Below the pieces are notes generated by a model that worked only from the letters and a program-made list of their open reading frames with translations, made no database searches and was not told where the DNA came from. A stretch of 64,000 nucleotides of DNA from JAIBJN01 sp963830885 (lineage in GTDB: Bacteria > Actinomycetota > Thermoleophilia > Gaiellales > Gaiellaceae), in the NCBI GenBank assembly GCA_963830885.1, contig CAWHOA010000015.1, positions 62,001 to 126,000 on the forward strand, written 5' to 3'. Below, piece after piece: positions 1-8,230 of this stretch. The translations under genes and the position numbers were made by a program. The stretch's first letter is position 1. Each line of letters begins with the position of its first letter.

Positions 1-907
1 TCTCGGAGACCATGATCTCCACCGGGGCGAGGTCGGGCTCGCGGAGCGGTACCCGGTCGAGGTGGACGTCGAGGCCGGCACCGCCGCGGCCGGCCATCTC
101 GGCGAGCGAGGAGGCGAGACCTGCGGCGCCGAGGTCCTGTAGCGACTCGACGAGCCCTCCCTCGGTCAGCTCGAGGCTCGCCTCGATCAGCTTCTTGCCC
201 GTGAACGGGTCGCCGATCTGGACGGTCGGGCGCTTGTCCTCGTCCTCGTCGGACAGCTCCTGGCTTGCGAGGACGCTGGCGCCGCCGATCCCGTCGCGCC
301 CGGTCGTCGCACCGTAGAGGACGACGAGATTCCCGGCGCCGCTCGCGCGGGCGCGGGTGACCCGCTCGGCGGGCAGGATCCCGACGCACATCGCGTTGAC
401 GAGCGGGTTGTGGCGGTAGGCGGGGTCGAACACGGCCTCGCCGCCGACGGTGGGGACGCCGACGCAGTTGCCGTAGTGCCCGATCCCGCCGACGGCGCGG
501 TCGAAGGAGAAGTCCTCTGCGCCGAAGCGCAGCCCGTCGAGCAGCGCGATCGGGCGCGCGCCCATGGCGATGATGTCCCGCAGGATGCCGCCGACGCCGG
601 TGGCGGCGCCCTGGAACGGCTCGACGGCCGAAGGGTGGTTGTGGCTCTCCACCTTGAACGCGCACGCGAGCCCCTCGCCGAGGTCGACGACGCCCGCGTT
701 CTCGCCTGGGCCCTGCAGCACGGCGGGCCCCTCCGTGGGGAATCGCCTCAGCAGCAGGGCCGAGTGCTTGTAGCCGCAATGCTCGGACCAGAGGAGCGAG
801 AAGACGCCGAGCTCGAAGTCGTTCGGGTCGCGCCCGAGCAGGCTCCGGATACGGTCGAGCTCCCCGTCAGTCAGGCCGAGCGCGCGGTGGAGCGGCTGTT
901 CCGCCAC
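1..907 (-). CDS. purL: Phosphoribosylformylglycinamidine synthase large subunit PurL (partial)
   Basis: N-terminal 302 residues of the ATP-dependent enzyme that converts FGAR and glutamine to FGAM in purine synthesis; the rest lies beyond the left edge. Visible PurL signatures are WSEHCGYKHS near residue 36, KVESHNHPSAVEP, and GGIGHYGNCVGVPTVGGE. I chose the GTG at 907 because the conserved PurL N-terminus (a helix ending LTDGELDRI) begins just after it. The first 907 bases stay open in this frame. It is on the same strand as purQ and purS but separated from them by about 4 kb of unrelated genes, so it probably has its own promoter; a TAGAGT box lies about 20 nt upstream of the start. Confidence 0.95.
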   Translation of the reverse strand, partial: MAEQPLHRALGLTDGELDRIRSLLGRDPNDFELGVFSLLWSEHCGYKHSALLLRRFPTEGPAVLQGPGENAGVVDLGEGLACAFKVESHNHPSAVEPFQGAATGVGGILRDIIAMGARPIALLDGLRFGAEDFSFDRAVGGIGHYGNCVGVPTVGGEAVFDPAYRHNPLVNAMCVGILPAERVTRARASGAGNLVVLYGATTGRDGIGGASVLASQELSDEDEDKRPTVQIGDPFTGKKLIEASLELTEGGLVESLQDLGAAGLASSLAEMAGRGGAGLDVHLDRVPLREPDLAPVEIMVSE

Positions 908-990
908 GGAGCTCAAGGGAGGACTCCACTCTATCGTCCGGGCCGGAGGCCGAGGGGCCTGGTGCCGACGCCGGTAGGTAGCCTCAGGGT

Positions 991-1929
991 GTGATCCGCG
1001 GCTATGTTCCGCTGCTCGCGATCATCGCTGCGATCTGGGGGGCTTCGTACCTCTTCATCAAGGTCGCGGTCGACGAGGTCGAGCCCACGGCGATGATGTT
1101 CTTCCGCCTCGTCCTGGCGACGGCGGTGCTCGCGCCGGTGCTCTTCTGGCGCTCCGGGGGGCGTAAGGCGGTGGCCGCGGTGCGCGGCACGGGCTGGAAG
1201 GCGTTCGCCGTCGGGTTCCTGAACGCGGCGTTCCCGTTCGTCCTGATCGCGTGGGGCGAGAAGTACGTCGACTCCGGCGTCGCGGCGATCGCCAACGCCA
1301 CGGTGCCGATCTTCGTCGTGCTGCTCGCGCTCAGGTTCAACCCGAGCGAGCGGGTGAGCGGCGTTCGCCTGTGGGGGATCCTGGTCGGCCTGGCCGGCGT
1401 CGGCGTGCTGGCGGGCCTCCACCCCGAGGGTGGGTGGTGGGCCGTCGCGGGAACGCTTGCAATCGTCGTCGCCTCGTTCTCGTATGCGTGCGCGAACCAC
1501 TTCGTCCAGCACAACTACGGCGGGAGCGCGCCGCTCGTGATCGCGACCGTCTCGTGCGCGACCGGCGCGCTCATCCTGCTCCCGTTCGCGGTCGTGCAGT
1601 GGCCCGACGCGGTGCCGAGCCTGGAGGCCGTCGGCTCCATCGTCGCGCTCGGGATCTTCGGGACTGCGATCGCGCTGCTCTTCTTCTACCGCCTGCTCAA
1701 GCGCTACGGGGCGTCGCGGGCGTCGCTCGTCACCTATCTGCTCCCGCCGGTCGCGCTCGTCTACGGCGTTCTCATCCTGGACGAGACGGTGACTCTGAAC
1801 GCTGCGCTCGGGCTCGTCCTGATCCTCGCCGGAGTCGCGCTCGGGTCCGGCGCCGGGGCCCGCCTCCTTCGTCGCGGAAGGAGCGCCGACCCCGAGTCGG
1901 AGGCCGAGCCGGCCGCTCCGGCCGCGTGA
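991..1929 (+). CDS. EamA-family (DMT superfamily) transporter
   Basis: A 312-residue inner-membrane protein with about ten hydrophobic segments arranged as two EamA repeats. The first runs from LAIIAAIWGASYLFIKVAVDE; the second ends with a glycine-rich helix and a short charged tail (PESEAEPAAPAA). Members export metabolites or amino acids, but the substrate cannot be read from sequence. The GTG start has a TAGCCT box six bases upstream and no Shine-Dalgarno sequence, which suggests a leaderless mRNA. It is divergent from purL and overlaps the next gene by four bases (GTGA), so the two are probably co-translated. Confidence 0.88.
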   Translation: MIRGYVPLLAIIAAIWGASYLFIKVAVDEVEPTAMMFFRLVLATAVLAPVLFWRSGGRKAVAAVRGTGWKAFAVGFLNAAFPFVLIAWGEKYVDSGVAAIANATVPIFVVLLALRFNPSERVSGVRLWGILVGLAGVGVLAGLHPEGGWWAVAGTLAIVVASFSYACANHFVQHNYGGSAPLVIATVSCATGALILLPFAVVQWPDAVPSLEAVGSIVALGIFGTAIALLFFYRLLKRYGASRASLVTYLLPPVALVYGVLILDETVTLNAALGLVLILAGVALGSGAGARLLRRGRSADPESEAEPAAPAA

Positions 1930-2462
1930 GGCCGATCCTGGAGGGCGAGGGCTTCCGCCTGCGGCGGGCGTCCGCCGAGGATGTCGACTTCATGGCCGAC
2001 CTCGCCGTGCACGATGCCGTGGAGCCGTTCATGGCCGCGGTCTCGCCGCGCGGACGCGAGGAGCTCCTCGAGGAGGTGCTCCGCTCCGACGAGGAGCCGC
2101 AGCTCCACGGCCGGTTCGTGCTGGAGGTGGAGGGCGAGCAGGCCGGCACACTGGCCTTCGACGTAGCCAACCGCCGCAGCCGCATCGCCTACCTGCACGC
2201 GATCATGCTCGACCCCGACTACCGGGGGCGCGGCCTGGCCGCGGCGGCGACCCGGCTCCTCGTCCGGCACCTGGTCTTCGACCTCGACTACCACCGGGTG
2301 CAGCTGGAGGTCTACGGGTTCAACGAGCGCGCCGTCCGCCACTTCGAGCGCGCAGGCTTCCGGCACGAGGGCGTGCGCCGGCAGGCGTACTGGCGGCACG
2401 GCGCGTGGGTCGACGGGATCCTCTTCGGGCTCGTCCGTGACGATCTCGAGCCCGATCCCTAG
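1926..2462 (+). CDS. GNAT-family N-acetyltransferase
   Basis: A 178-residue GNAT acetyltransferase of the RimJ/RimL-like group. The acetyl-CoA-binding loop reads DPDYRGRGLAAAATRLL (about residues 97-113) and is followed by the typical LEVYGFNERAVRHFERAGFRHEG segment. The GTG start overlaps the stop of the upstream transporter gene, so translation is coupled. The target (protein N-terminus or small amine) is unknown. Longer readings of this frame extend upstream only antisense-like through the transporter and are not real. Confidence 0.85.
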   Translation: MRPILEGEGFRLRRASAEDVDFMADLAVHDAVEPFMAAVSPRGREELLEEVLRSDEEPQLHGRFVLEVEGEQAGTLAFDVANRRSRIAYLHAIMLDPDYRGRGLAAAATRLLVRHLVFDLDYHRVQLEVYGFNERAVRHFERAGFRHEGVRRQAYWRHGAWVDGILFGLVRDDLEPDP

Positions 2463-2525
2463 GCGCCGCGCTCTTCGCGCTCTTCGGTCACCGGTCCGGC
2501 ACGGTCCGCGCGCCACGCGTGCGCT

Positions 2526-2570
2526 TTTCGGCTGTACGCTCGAAAGCGGGTGGTGGGACGGGGTGCCCCT
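2526..2570 (+). repeat. Intergenic repeat, copy 1 (TACGCT box plus G-rich leader)
   Basis: About 45 bp that recur at 46398-46441. Both copies contain TTTCGGC, then a TA(C/G)GCTCG block resembling a -10 box, then a 23-bp G-rich block (2548-2570 here) with one mismatch between copies that ends in the self-complementary GGGGTGCCCC. Here it lies between the acetyltransferase and the META-domain gene, in their orientation. It could be a promoter with a short structured leader or a small dispersed repeat. I could not match it to a known riboswitch. Confidence 0.5.
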
Positions 2571-2640
2571 GGGAGAGTTAAGGCAAGCGGCGAGGGCTTG
2601 CGGCCTCCGTGGAAGGGCGCAGGGGCGGTAGGCTCGCCTC

Positions 2641-2933
2641 ATGCCGGCAGGGGTCGAGGGCAGCGAATGGACGCTCGTCGGCGGCCACGCCTCCGGCTCC
2701 GGCGGCTGCAACCGCTTCGCTGGGGGCTACGCGTTCGCGCACGGTCGGGCTTCGTTCGAGCCCCTCGCCTCGACGCGCATGGCCGAGCCGGCAGTCCTGC
2801 AGGCAGAGTCGGACTTTCTTTCCGCCCTCGAGCGGACGGAGAGCTCGTCCTCGCCGACGCCGCCGGCACCGAGCTACTCCGCTTCGCCCTCACTGCGCCC
2901 GCAATCCAACCCGAGGAGTCCTCATGGAGTTGA
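2641..2933 (+). pseudogene. META-domain (HslJ-like) protein, frameshifted
   Basis: The first frame gives about 64 residues with META-domain features: a short N-terminus with SEWTLVG, then GGCNRFAGGY and FEPLASTRMAEPAVLQAESDFL. At about 2825-2835 the homology moves to another frame, which continues RADGELVLADAAGTELLRFAL to a stop at 2933. A one-base loss would explain this; a few residues also look missing compared with the family. META-domain proteins are small, often secreted proteins implicated in stress or motility; their function is uncertain. The ATG has TAGGCT six bases upstream (leaderless pattern). The 3-prime end overlaps the start of the VOC gene. Confidence 0.6.
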
Positions 2934-3301
2934 TCCACACCTGCTACCGCATCACCGACCCGGACCGCTCGGTCGCGTTCTACGAGGCGCTCGGCTTCGA
3001 GGAGCGACGGCGGCTGCCCATCAGGGAAGAGGCCGTCAACATCTTCATGGGCCTGCCGGGTGACGGCGATCGTCTCGAGCTGACCTACAACTTCGGTGTC
3101 GACTCGTACGACCTCGGAACCGCCTACGGGCACATCGCCGTCACGGTGGATGACATTCGCGACACCCTCGACCGTCTTTCCGAGCAGGGGATCGATCCGG
3201 AGAAGCCGCCGTACACGGTGCGCGACGGCGGTCCGCTCCTTTGCTTCGTCAGCGATCCGGACGGCTACCGGGTGGAGCTCATCGAGCGTGGCGAGATATA
3301 G
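2924..3301 (+). CDS. VOC-family (glyoxalase-like) protein
   Basis: A 125-residue single-chain vicinal-oxygen-chelate protein close to lactoylglutathione lyase (GloA). It begins MELIHTCYRITDPDRSVAFY and ends CFVSDPDGYRVELIERGEI. Family metal ligands are visible: H5, E74 or nearby (RLELTYN), H94 region (GHIAVTVDD) and E122 (VELIE). The likely role is conversion of a hemithioacetal of methylglyoxal. The ATG has GAGGAG a few bases upstream, and it overlaps the end of the frameshifted META gene. Confidence 0.88.
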   Translation: MELIHTCYRITDPDRSVAFYEALGFEERRRLPIREEAVNIFMGLPGDGDRLELTYNFGVDSYDLGTAYGHIAVTVDDIRDTLDRLSEQGIDPEKPPYTVRDGGPLLCFVSDPDGYRVELIERGEI

Positions 3302-3356
3302 CGATTGATCAAGGCCTTCGCATCGATCGAAGAGTCTCGCCCGGGAAGGAGAGGAG

Positions 3357-3785
3357 ATGTGTCCTGAGGCGCCGTCCGAAGGCGATGCGGACGACCGCAT
3401 GCTCGTCGGGGGATGTCAGTGTGGCGCGGTTCGCTATCGGGTCGCGGACAGGTTCCTCTACGCCGCGAACTGCCATTGCTCCCGCTGTCGGGCAGCAACT
3501 GGCTCGGCGTTCAAGGCGTTTGCAGGCATCGAGCGAGAGAAGCTCGAGATCGTGGAGGGGATGGACAACCTCCTCGTCTTCGGAGAGGGCGACCTGAACG
3601 ACACGCGGTGTGGTGCCTGTGGCTCCCTTCTCTTCTCCGTCGTGCGCGACGGCGAGTACGTGCACGTCGCGATGGGCTCGCTCGTGGATACCCCCGGCAT
3701 TCGACCGACCGAGCACATCTTCGTCGGCTCCAAGGCCCCGTGGTTCGAGATCACGGATGACCTGCCGCAAGCCGAGGAGCTATGA
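3357..3785 (+). CDS. GFA-family (CENP-V/GFA domain) zinc protein
   Basis: A 142-residue protein with the zinc-binding pattern of the glutathione-dependent formaldehyde-activating family: GGCQCGAVRY (residues 18-27), CHCSRCR (about 40-46) and CGACGSLLF (about 84-92). The family name comes from Gfa, which promotes adduct formation between formaldehyde and glutathione; most members are uncharacterised. A strong ribosome site (GGAGAGGAG) precedes the ATG. It sits downstream of the VOC gene on the same strand. A link to formaldehyde from amine demethylation elsewhere in the window is possible but only inferred. Confidence 0.85.
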   Translation: MCPEAPSEGDADDRMLVGGCQCGAVRYRVADRFLYAANCHCSRCRAATGSAFKAFAGIEREKLEIVEGMDNLLVFGEGDLNDTRCGACGSLLFSVVRDGEYVHVAMGSLVDTPGIRPTEHIFVGSKAPWFEITDDLPQAEEL

Positions 3786-3846
3786 CACCCGATTCTGATT
3801 TCTGGCGAGCCCCGGCCTTCGTTGGCGACGCCCAGTGCCAGGAACG

Positions 3847-3877
3847 GAGCGGGAGCGCCGGTGGGGCGCCCCCGCTC
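3847..3877. terminator. Bidirectional terminator hairpin
   Basis: GAGCGGG-A-GCGCC pairs with GGCGC-C-CCCGCTC around a short loop, between the convergent GFA and SOD genes. There is no clear U tract on either side, which is common in GC-rich actinobacteria. Confidence 0.6.
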
Positions 3878-3897
3878 GATCTAGACGGTTCCGTGCG

Positions 3898-4482
3898 TCA
3901 GTCCACGACGCCGCAGGCGATCCTCGCACCGGCATCGCCGGTGGCGAGAGTCACGGAGTCGGGTCCGAAGACGCCCTCGGTCGTCGACTGGTAACGCGTC
4001 GGGATGTTGGCGAAGTTGTCGGGCGCGGCGTGAACGATGATGGCCGACCCGTCGGCGTCGAACAGCTGGTCGATCGCGAAGTTGTCCGTGGCGAACTCCG
4101 CTTCGGCCGTCCCGTCGTCCAGGACGAGCAAGCTCGGCATGTCGCCGGCGTGGGCCCCGTGCCCGACGGCTCCCGGGTTGTAATGGCCGCCGGCCGAGGT
4201 GAACGGCGCGATGCATTGACCGACGCCATGGACGTGGAAGCCGTGGAAGCCCGGCGACAGGCCCGTGACCTCGCCGCGAACGATGACCTTGTCACCCTGC
4301 TTGGTCAGCTTGACGAAGCCGATGTCCGCACCAGCAGCGTTGGCGAGATCGATCTTGACGTGGTTCCTCGACGAGGAGGTCTCATCACTCCCGTAGAGCG
4401 GGGCCGTGAGCGCCCCTGTGACGACGACGAGAGCGATACCGAGGAACAGAGTCCTCTTCGAACGGAAGCGCTTCGGCATCAT
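3898..4482 (-). CDS. sodC: Secreted or membrane-anchored Cu/Zn superoxide dismutase
   Basis: A 194-residue protein that dismutates superoxide outside the cytoplasm. An N-terminal basic stretch and hydrophobic segment (about residues 10-30) form a signal peptide or anchor. Copper ligands H83 and H85 (HGFHVHGVGQC), bridging H100, zinc ligands H108, H111 and D114 (HYNPGAVGHGAHAGDMPSL), distal H151, the C90-C190 disulfide pair and active-site R187 are all visible. GGGGAAGG precedes the ATG. It lies alone on the minus strand between purL and purQ. Confidence 0.93.
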   Translation of the reverse strand: MMPKRFRSKRTLFLGIALVVVTGALTAPLYGSDETSSSRNHVKIDLANAAGADIGFVKLTKQGDKVIVRGEVTGLSPGFHGFHVHGVGQCIAPFTSAGGHYNPGAVGHGAHAGDMPSLLVLDDGTAEAEFATDNFAIDQLFDADGSAIIVHAAPDNFANIPTRYQSTTEGVFGPDSVTLATGDAGARIACGVVD

Positions 4483-4738
4483 GCCTGCCTTCCCCTTTCG
4501 TTCCCGGTGGTCCCGTCCTCCGCGCAGCGCTCTCCCCAGGGCGAGGCAAGCATCAACCGATCCCTTCCGCAGTCTGATCCGTTGCTCGTTGGGGAGAGCC
4601 GCTCGACGGCGGAACGAGGTTGATGGCGGAATCCTTACACGTTGCCGCGAGCGGTCAAGCGGCAGCTGTGTGGAAGCGGGACGGTTTCGTCACGAAGTCG
4701 ACACCCACGCGCGCGCCTTGCCGCGGTACGGTCGCAGC

Positions 4739-5053
4739 ATGACGACGAAGGCGGTCAAGGCGGCGAAGCCCGTGATGGTCGCGACCCCCTGGGGACGGGC
4801 GACTGTGATCGACGAAGTCCGTGTCGCCCAACGTGCCGGCGACCGCCGTTTCGACACGATCGTCCAGCTCCTCGAGGACGAGAAGGGAGGTGAGCTGATC
4901 CGCTTCGCCTACTCCACGGGCGGAACTGCGCGTCGTGGCCCGGTGACCCTTCGCGGGCGGGATCTCGAGCGCGTGCGCTCAGAGGTCGGATCGCACCCGC
5001 GGCTGGCCGCGGCTCTCGGCCTCGGCGAGCACCAGCCGCCCCAACACAACTGA
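4739..5053 (+). CDS. Hypothetical 104-residue protein
   Basis: Not recognised. The protein is basic at the N-terminus (TTKAVKAAKPV), has a beta-rich middle (VMVATPWGRATVIDEVRV, then FDTIVQLLEDEKGGELIRFAYS), and ends with an Arg-rich helix (RDLERVRSEVGSHPRLAAALG). There is no signal peptide or membrane segment. The ATG has TACGGT six bases upstream and no ribosome site, the same leaderless arrangement as several neighbours, which supports this start. It is convergent with purQ. Confidence 0.6.
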   Translation: MTTKAVKAAKPVMVATPWGRATVIDEVRVAQRAGDRRFDTIVQLLEDEKGGELIRFAYSTGGTARRGPVTLRGRDLERVRSEVGSHPRLAAALGLGEHQPPQHN

Positions 5054-5076
5054 ATATCTCCGGCGCTCAGACGCGG

Positions 5077-5763
5077 TCAGGCGCGCACGTAAGAACGCTC
5101 GCGCGCAGCGTCCACCAGCGACGCCAGGATCAGCGCTCCGTCCGCCGATCCGAGCAGCGAGTCCACCGCATGCTCCGGGTGGGGCATGAGCCCCAGGACG
5201 TTTCCGTCGGCGTTGACAACTGCGGCGATGTCGCCGTCGGAGCCGTTCGGGTTCTCTGCGGGGGCGTACCGCAGGACGACCTGCTCGGCCGGGAGCTCGG
5301 CTGGGGCCTGGTAGCAGCCGTCGCCGTGCTTCACGGGGATCACCAGCTCCTGTCCCCGCTGACACCGGGCGGTGAAGAGCGTGTCGTCACGTTCGACGAC
5401 CAGCGGAACGTCGCGGCAGACGAACGAAAGCGACGCATTCGGCCGCAGAATGCCCGGAAGAAGCCCTGCCTCGCACAGGATCTGGAACCCGTTGCAGATC
5501 CCGAGCACCGGTCCGCCTTCGCGGGCGAACTCGGCCACTGCGTCCATCGCCGGCGCGAACCGGGCGATCGCTCCGGCACGAAGGTAGTCGCCGTAGGAGA
5601 AGCCGCCGGGGAGGACAACCGCCTCGACCCGCGGGAGCTCGGTCTCGGCGTGCCACACCAGCTGGGGGTCGGCACCCAGGGCGGTGAGCGCCCAGGCAGC
5701 GTCGTGGTCGTCATTCGAGCCGGGGAAGACGAGGACGCCGATGCGCGGGCGGGGCTCGGTCAC
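5077..5763 (-). CDS. purQ: Phosphoribosylformylglycinamidine synthase subunit PurQ
   Basis: A 228-residue class I glutamine amidotransferase that feeds ammonia to PurL in FGAM synthesis. The nucleophile C90 lies in VLGICNGFQIL, and the His-Glu pair in GLMPHPEHAVDSL. Length is normal for the three-subunit PurSQL system. The GTG start overlaps the purS stop (GTGA), so the two are translationally coupled. It is the last gene of the purDEBCSQ run, and purL does not follow directly. Confidence 0.96.
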   Translation of the reverse strand: MTEPRPRIGVLVFPGSNDDHDAAWALTALGADPQLVWHAETELPRVEAVVLPGGFSYGDYLRAGAIARFAPAMDAVAEFAREGGPVLGICNGFQILCEAGLLPGILRPNASLSFVCRDVPLVVERDDTLFTARCQRGQELVIPVKHGDGCYQAPAELPAEQVVLRYAPAENPNGSDGDIAAVVNADGNVLGLMPHPEHAVDSLLGSADGALILASLVDAARERSYVRA

Positions 5764-6014
5764 GCCGGGCCGCCCTCGTCGCCGACCTCGATCTCATAGC
5801 TCTCGATGAGGGGATTGGCAAGCAGGCGCTCGCACATCTTCTCGACCTGGGCGTGGGCATCCTCGGCGGTGGCGGCATCGACGTCCAGGTCGATCACCCG
5901 TCCGACCCGGGCATCGCCCACCGGGAACCCGAGCTGGCGCAGCGAGCGTTCGACCGCCTCGCCCTGCGGGTCGAGGATGCCGCCCTTCGGGCGAACGAGG
6001 ACGGTCGCCTTCAC
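5760..6014 (-). CDS. purS: Phosphoribosylformylglycinamidine synthase subunit PurS
   Basis: An 84-residue small subunit that bridges PurQ and PurL. It has the standard pattern: VLVRPKGGILDPQGEAVERSL near the start, GRVIDLDVDAATAEDA in the middle and LLANPLIESYEIEV near the end. The GTG start overlaps the purC stop by four bases and its own stop overlaps the purQ start. This implies a purC-purS-purQ mRNA with coupled translation. Confidence 0.95.
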   Translation of the reverse strand: MKATVLVRPKGGILDPQGEAVERSLRQLGFPVGDARVGRVIDLDVDAATAEDAHAQVEKMCERLLANPLIESYEIEVGDEGGPA

Positions 6015-6871
6015 CGGAGCACCACAGCCGGCTCGGCCACGTAGTCCGCGAACGTGATCCCCGTCAGGCGCTCGAATGCTTCGACGTAGCGCGCGCGCGT
6101 CCCGTCCACGACGGTCTGCGGAAGCTCCGGGCCGGGTGGGGTCTTGTCCCAGCCGAGCGACTCGCAGTAGTCCCGGACGAACTGCTTGTCGAACGAGGGC
6201 TGGCCGCGGCCGGACTGGTACTCGTCGACGGGCCAGAACCGGGACGAGTCCGGCGTGAGCGCCTCGTCGCCGAGCGTCAGTACGCCATCCTGGTCGAGGC
6301 CGAGCTCGAACTTCGTGTCCGCGATCAGGATGCCCCGCTCCGCGGCGTGAGCCGCCGCATGCTCGTAGAGCGCTATCGAGACGCGCTCGGCCTCGACGAG
6401 GAGCTCGTAGCCGACGAGCTCGGCCGCCTGGTCGCGGTCGATGTTCTCGTCGTGCCCCTCCTTGGCCTTGGTTGCCGGCGTGAAGATCGGTGCCGGGAGC
6501 CGCTCCGACTCGCGCAGCCCCGGCGGGAGCCGGTGGCCGCACACCTCGCCGCTGTCCAGATAATCCTTCCAGCCGGAGCCGGCCAGATAGCCGCGGACGA
6601 CGCACTCGATCGGCAGCATCGCGAGCCGGCGGGCCTCGGTCGACCGCCCATCCGGTCTGAGTGCGACCAGGTGGTTGGGGACGATCTCGCGCGTGCGCGC
6701 GAACCAGAACCCCGAGAGCCCGGTGAGCACCCGGCCCTTGTCGGGGATCTCCGTCGGGAGCACGACGTCGAACGTCGAGATCCGGTCGCTGGCGACGAGC
6801 ACGAGGCGGTCGTCGCCGAGCTCGTAGATCTCCCGGACCTTCCCACTCCCCACGTGGACAGCTTCAGGCAT
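6011..6871 (-). CDS. purC: SAICAR synthetase PurC
   Basis: A 286-residue enzyme that ligates aspartate to CAIR with ATP in purine synthesis. Visible signatures are GSGKVREIYELGDDRLVLVASDR at the N-terminus, LPIECVVRGYLAGSGWKDY and DTKFELGLDQDG with TPDSSRFWP. The ATG lies inside the end of purB: the two genes overlap by eight bases reading ATGCCTGA. Confidence 0.96.
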   Translation of the reverse strand: MPEAVHVGSGKVREIYELGDDRLVLVASDRISTFDVVLPTEIPDKGRVLTGLSGFWFARTREIVPNHLVALRPDGRSTEARRLAMLPIECVVRGYLAGSGWKDYLDSGEVCGHRLPPGLRESERLPAPIFTPATKAKEGHDENIDRDQAAELVGYELLVEAERVSIALYEHAAAHAAERGILIADTKFELGLDQDGVLTLGDEALTPDSSRFWPVDEYQSGRGQPSFDKQFVRDYCESLGWDKTPPGPELPQTVVDGTRARYVEAFERLTGITFADYVAEPAVVLR

Positions 6872-8204
6872 GAACAGCCTCCTCCTTTCGTTCCCGAGCC
6901 CGCTCGGCCAGCCCGCCGAGGCGCTCGAACAGGACATCGACGTGGCGTAGCGCATCTTCGAGGTCGAACGCCGCGGCCAGCGACGCCGGGTCCAGGCGGG
7001 CGGCGATCTCGGGATCCGCCGTGACGAGCTCCCGGAAGTCGCGCTCCTCGTCCCAGGCGGCGAGGGCGTTTCGCTGGACGAGACGGTAGGCCTCGTCCCT
7101 GGGAAGCCCCGAGGCGACAAGGGCGAGAAGGACGCGCTGGCTGAAGACCAGGCCGTGCGACGCGTCGAGGTTCCGCCGCATCCGCTCGGCGTCGACGACG
7201 AGCCCGTCGACGAGCCAGGCGAAGCGGTCGAGCATGTAGTCGAGCGCGAGGAACGCATCGGGGAGCACCACTCGCTCCGCGCTCGAGTGGGAGATGTCGC
7301 GCTCGTGCCAGAGCGCGACGTTCTCCAGGCCCACCGCTGCCGCGGCGCGCACGACGCGCGCGAGCCCGGACAGGCGCTCCGCCACCACGGGATTGCGCTT
7401 GTGCGGCATCGCCGAGGAGCCCTTCTGGCCGCTGCGAAACGGCTCTTGCACCTCGCGCAGCTCGGTTCGCGCCAGGTGGCGGATCTCGGTGGCGAAGCGG
7501 TCGAGCGAGGAAGCGGAGAGCGCGAGCGCGGAGAGGAGGTCCGCGTAGCGGTCGCGCGGCACCACCTGTGTCGCGACGGCCTCCGGCGCGAGGCCCAGCC
7601 GCTCGCAGGCCAGCCGCTCGACCTCGGGGTCTCCACCCCCGTACGTCCCGACGGCGCCGGCGAGCTTGCCCACCCGCATGCCTTCCAGCGCCGCCGCGAG
7701 CCGGGCGCGATCGCGCTCCAGCTCGAACGCCCAGCCGGCGAGCTTGGCACCGAAGGTGATGGGCTCGGCGTGGACGCCGTGCGTTCGTCCGGCCATGACA
7801 GTGTCGCGGTGTTCCTCGGCGCGGCGGATCACGGCCGACTGGGCGCGATCGACGCCCTCGAGGACGAGCGCTCCAGCCTCCCGGACCTGAAGCGCCGTCG
7901 CGGTGTCCAGCACATCCGACGACGTCAGCCCGTAGTGGAACCAGCGGCCAGAGGGGCCGAGGCCCTCGGCCACGGCGTCGACGAAGGCGGCGAGGTCGTG
8001 CTGCGTCCGCTCCTCGATCTCGGCGACACGCTCTGGCGACGGCGCCGCAGCGAGCGCCCGCGCCTCGGCGGCGGCCTCTGCCGGCACGGCTCCAACCTCC
8101 GCCCACGCGTCCAACGCGGCCAGCTCGACCTCGAGCCAGCGCGCCAGCTTGCCCTCCTCCGACCAGATGCTCTTCATGGCCGGTCGGGAGTAGCGGGCGA
8201 TCAC
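6864..8204 (-). CDS. purB: Adenylosuccinate lyase PurB
   Basis: A 446-residue fumarase/aspartase-superfamily enzyme acting on SAICAR and adenylosuccinate. The superfamily signature GSSAMPHKRNP is present, with the catalytic-His regions TSSDVLDTA and GRTHGVHAEPITFG and the C-terminal ADSL helices. I chose the GTG at 8204: it gives the usual N-terminus (VIARYSRPAMKSIWSEEGKL) and has TAGACT seven bases upstream with no ribosome site, so a leaderless transcript could start here inside the pur cluster. There are 26 bases between the purE stop and this start. Confidence 0.95.
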   Translation of the reverse strand: MIARYSRPAMKSIWSEEGKLARWLEVELAALDAWAEVGAVPAEAAAEARALAAAPSPERVAEIEERTQHDLAAFVDAVAEGLGPSGRWFHYGLTSSDVLDTATALQVREAGALVLEGVDRAQSAVIRRAEEHRDTVMAGRTHGVHAEPITFGAKLAGWAFELERDRARLAAALEGMRVGKLAGAVGTYGGGDPEVERLACERLGLAPEAVATQVVPRDRYADLLSALALSASSLDRFATEIRHLARTELREVQEPFRSGQKGSSAMPHKRNPVVAERLSGLARVVRAAAAVGLENVALWHERDISHSSAERVVLPDAFLALDYMLDRFAWLVDGLVVDAERMRRNLDASHGLVFSQRVLLALVASGLPRDEAYRLVQRNALAAWDEERDFRELVTADPEIAARLDPASLAAAFDLEDALRHVDVLFERLGGLAERARERKEEAVHA

Positions 8205-8230
8205 ACCGCCAAGTCTAGTGAGCGGGCAGG

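Noticed and set aside
2548..2600. TPP-riboswitch-like GGGGTGCCCC segment
   Set aside because: The other required core parts (CTGAGA and the late CCTGATC region) are not present in order, so the similarity is limited to a short GC-rich palindrome.
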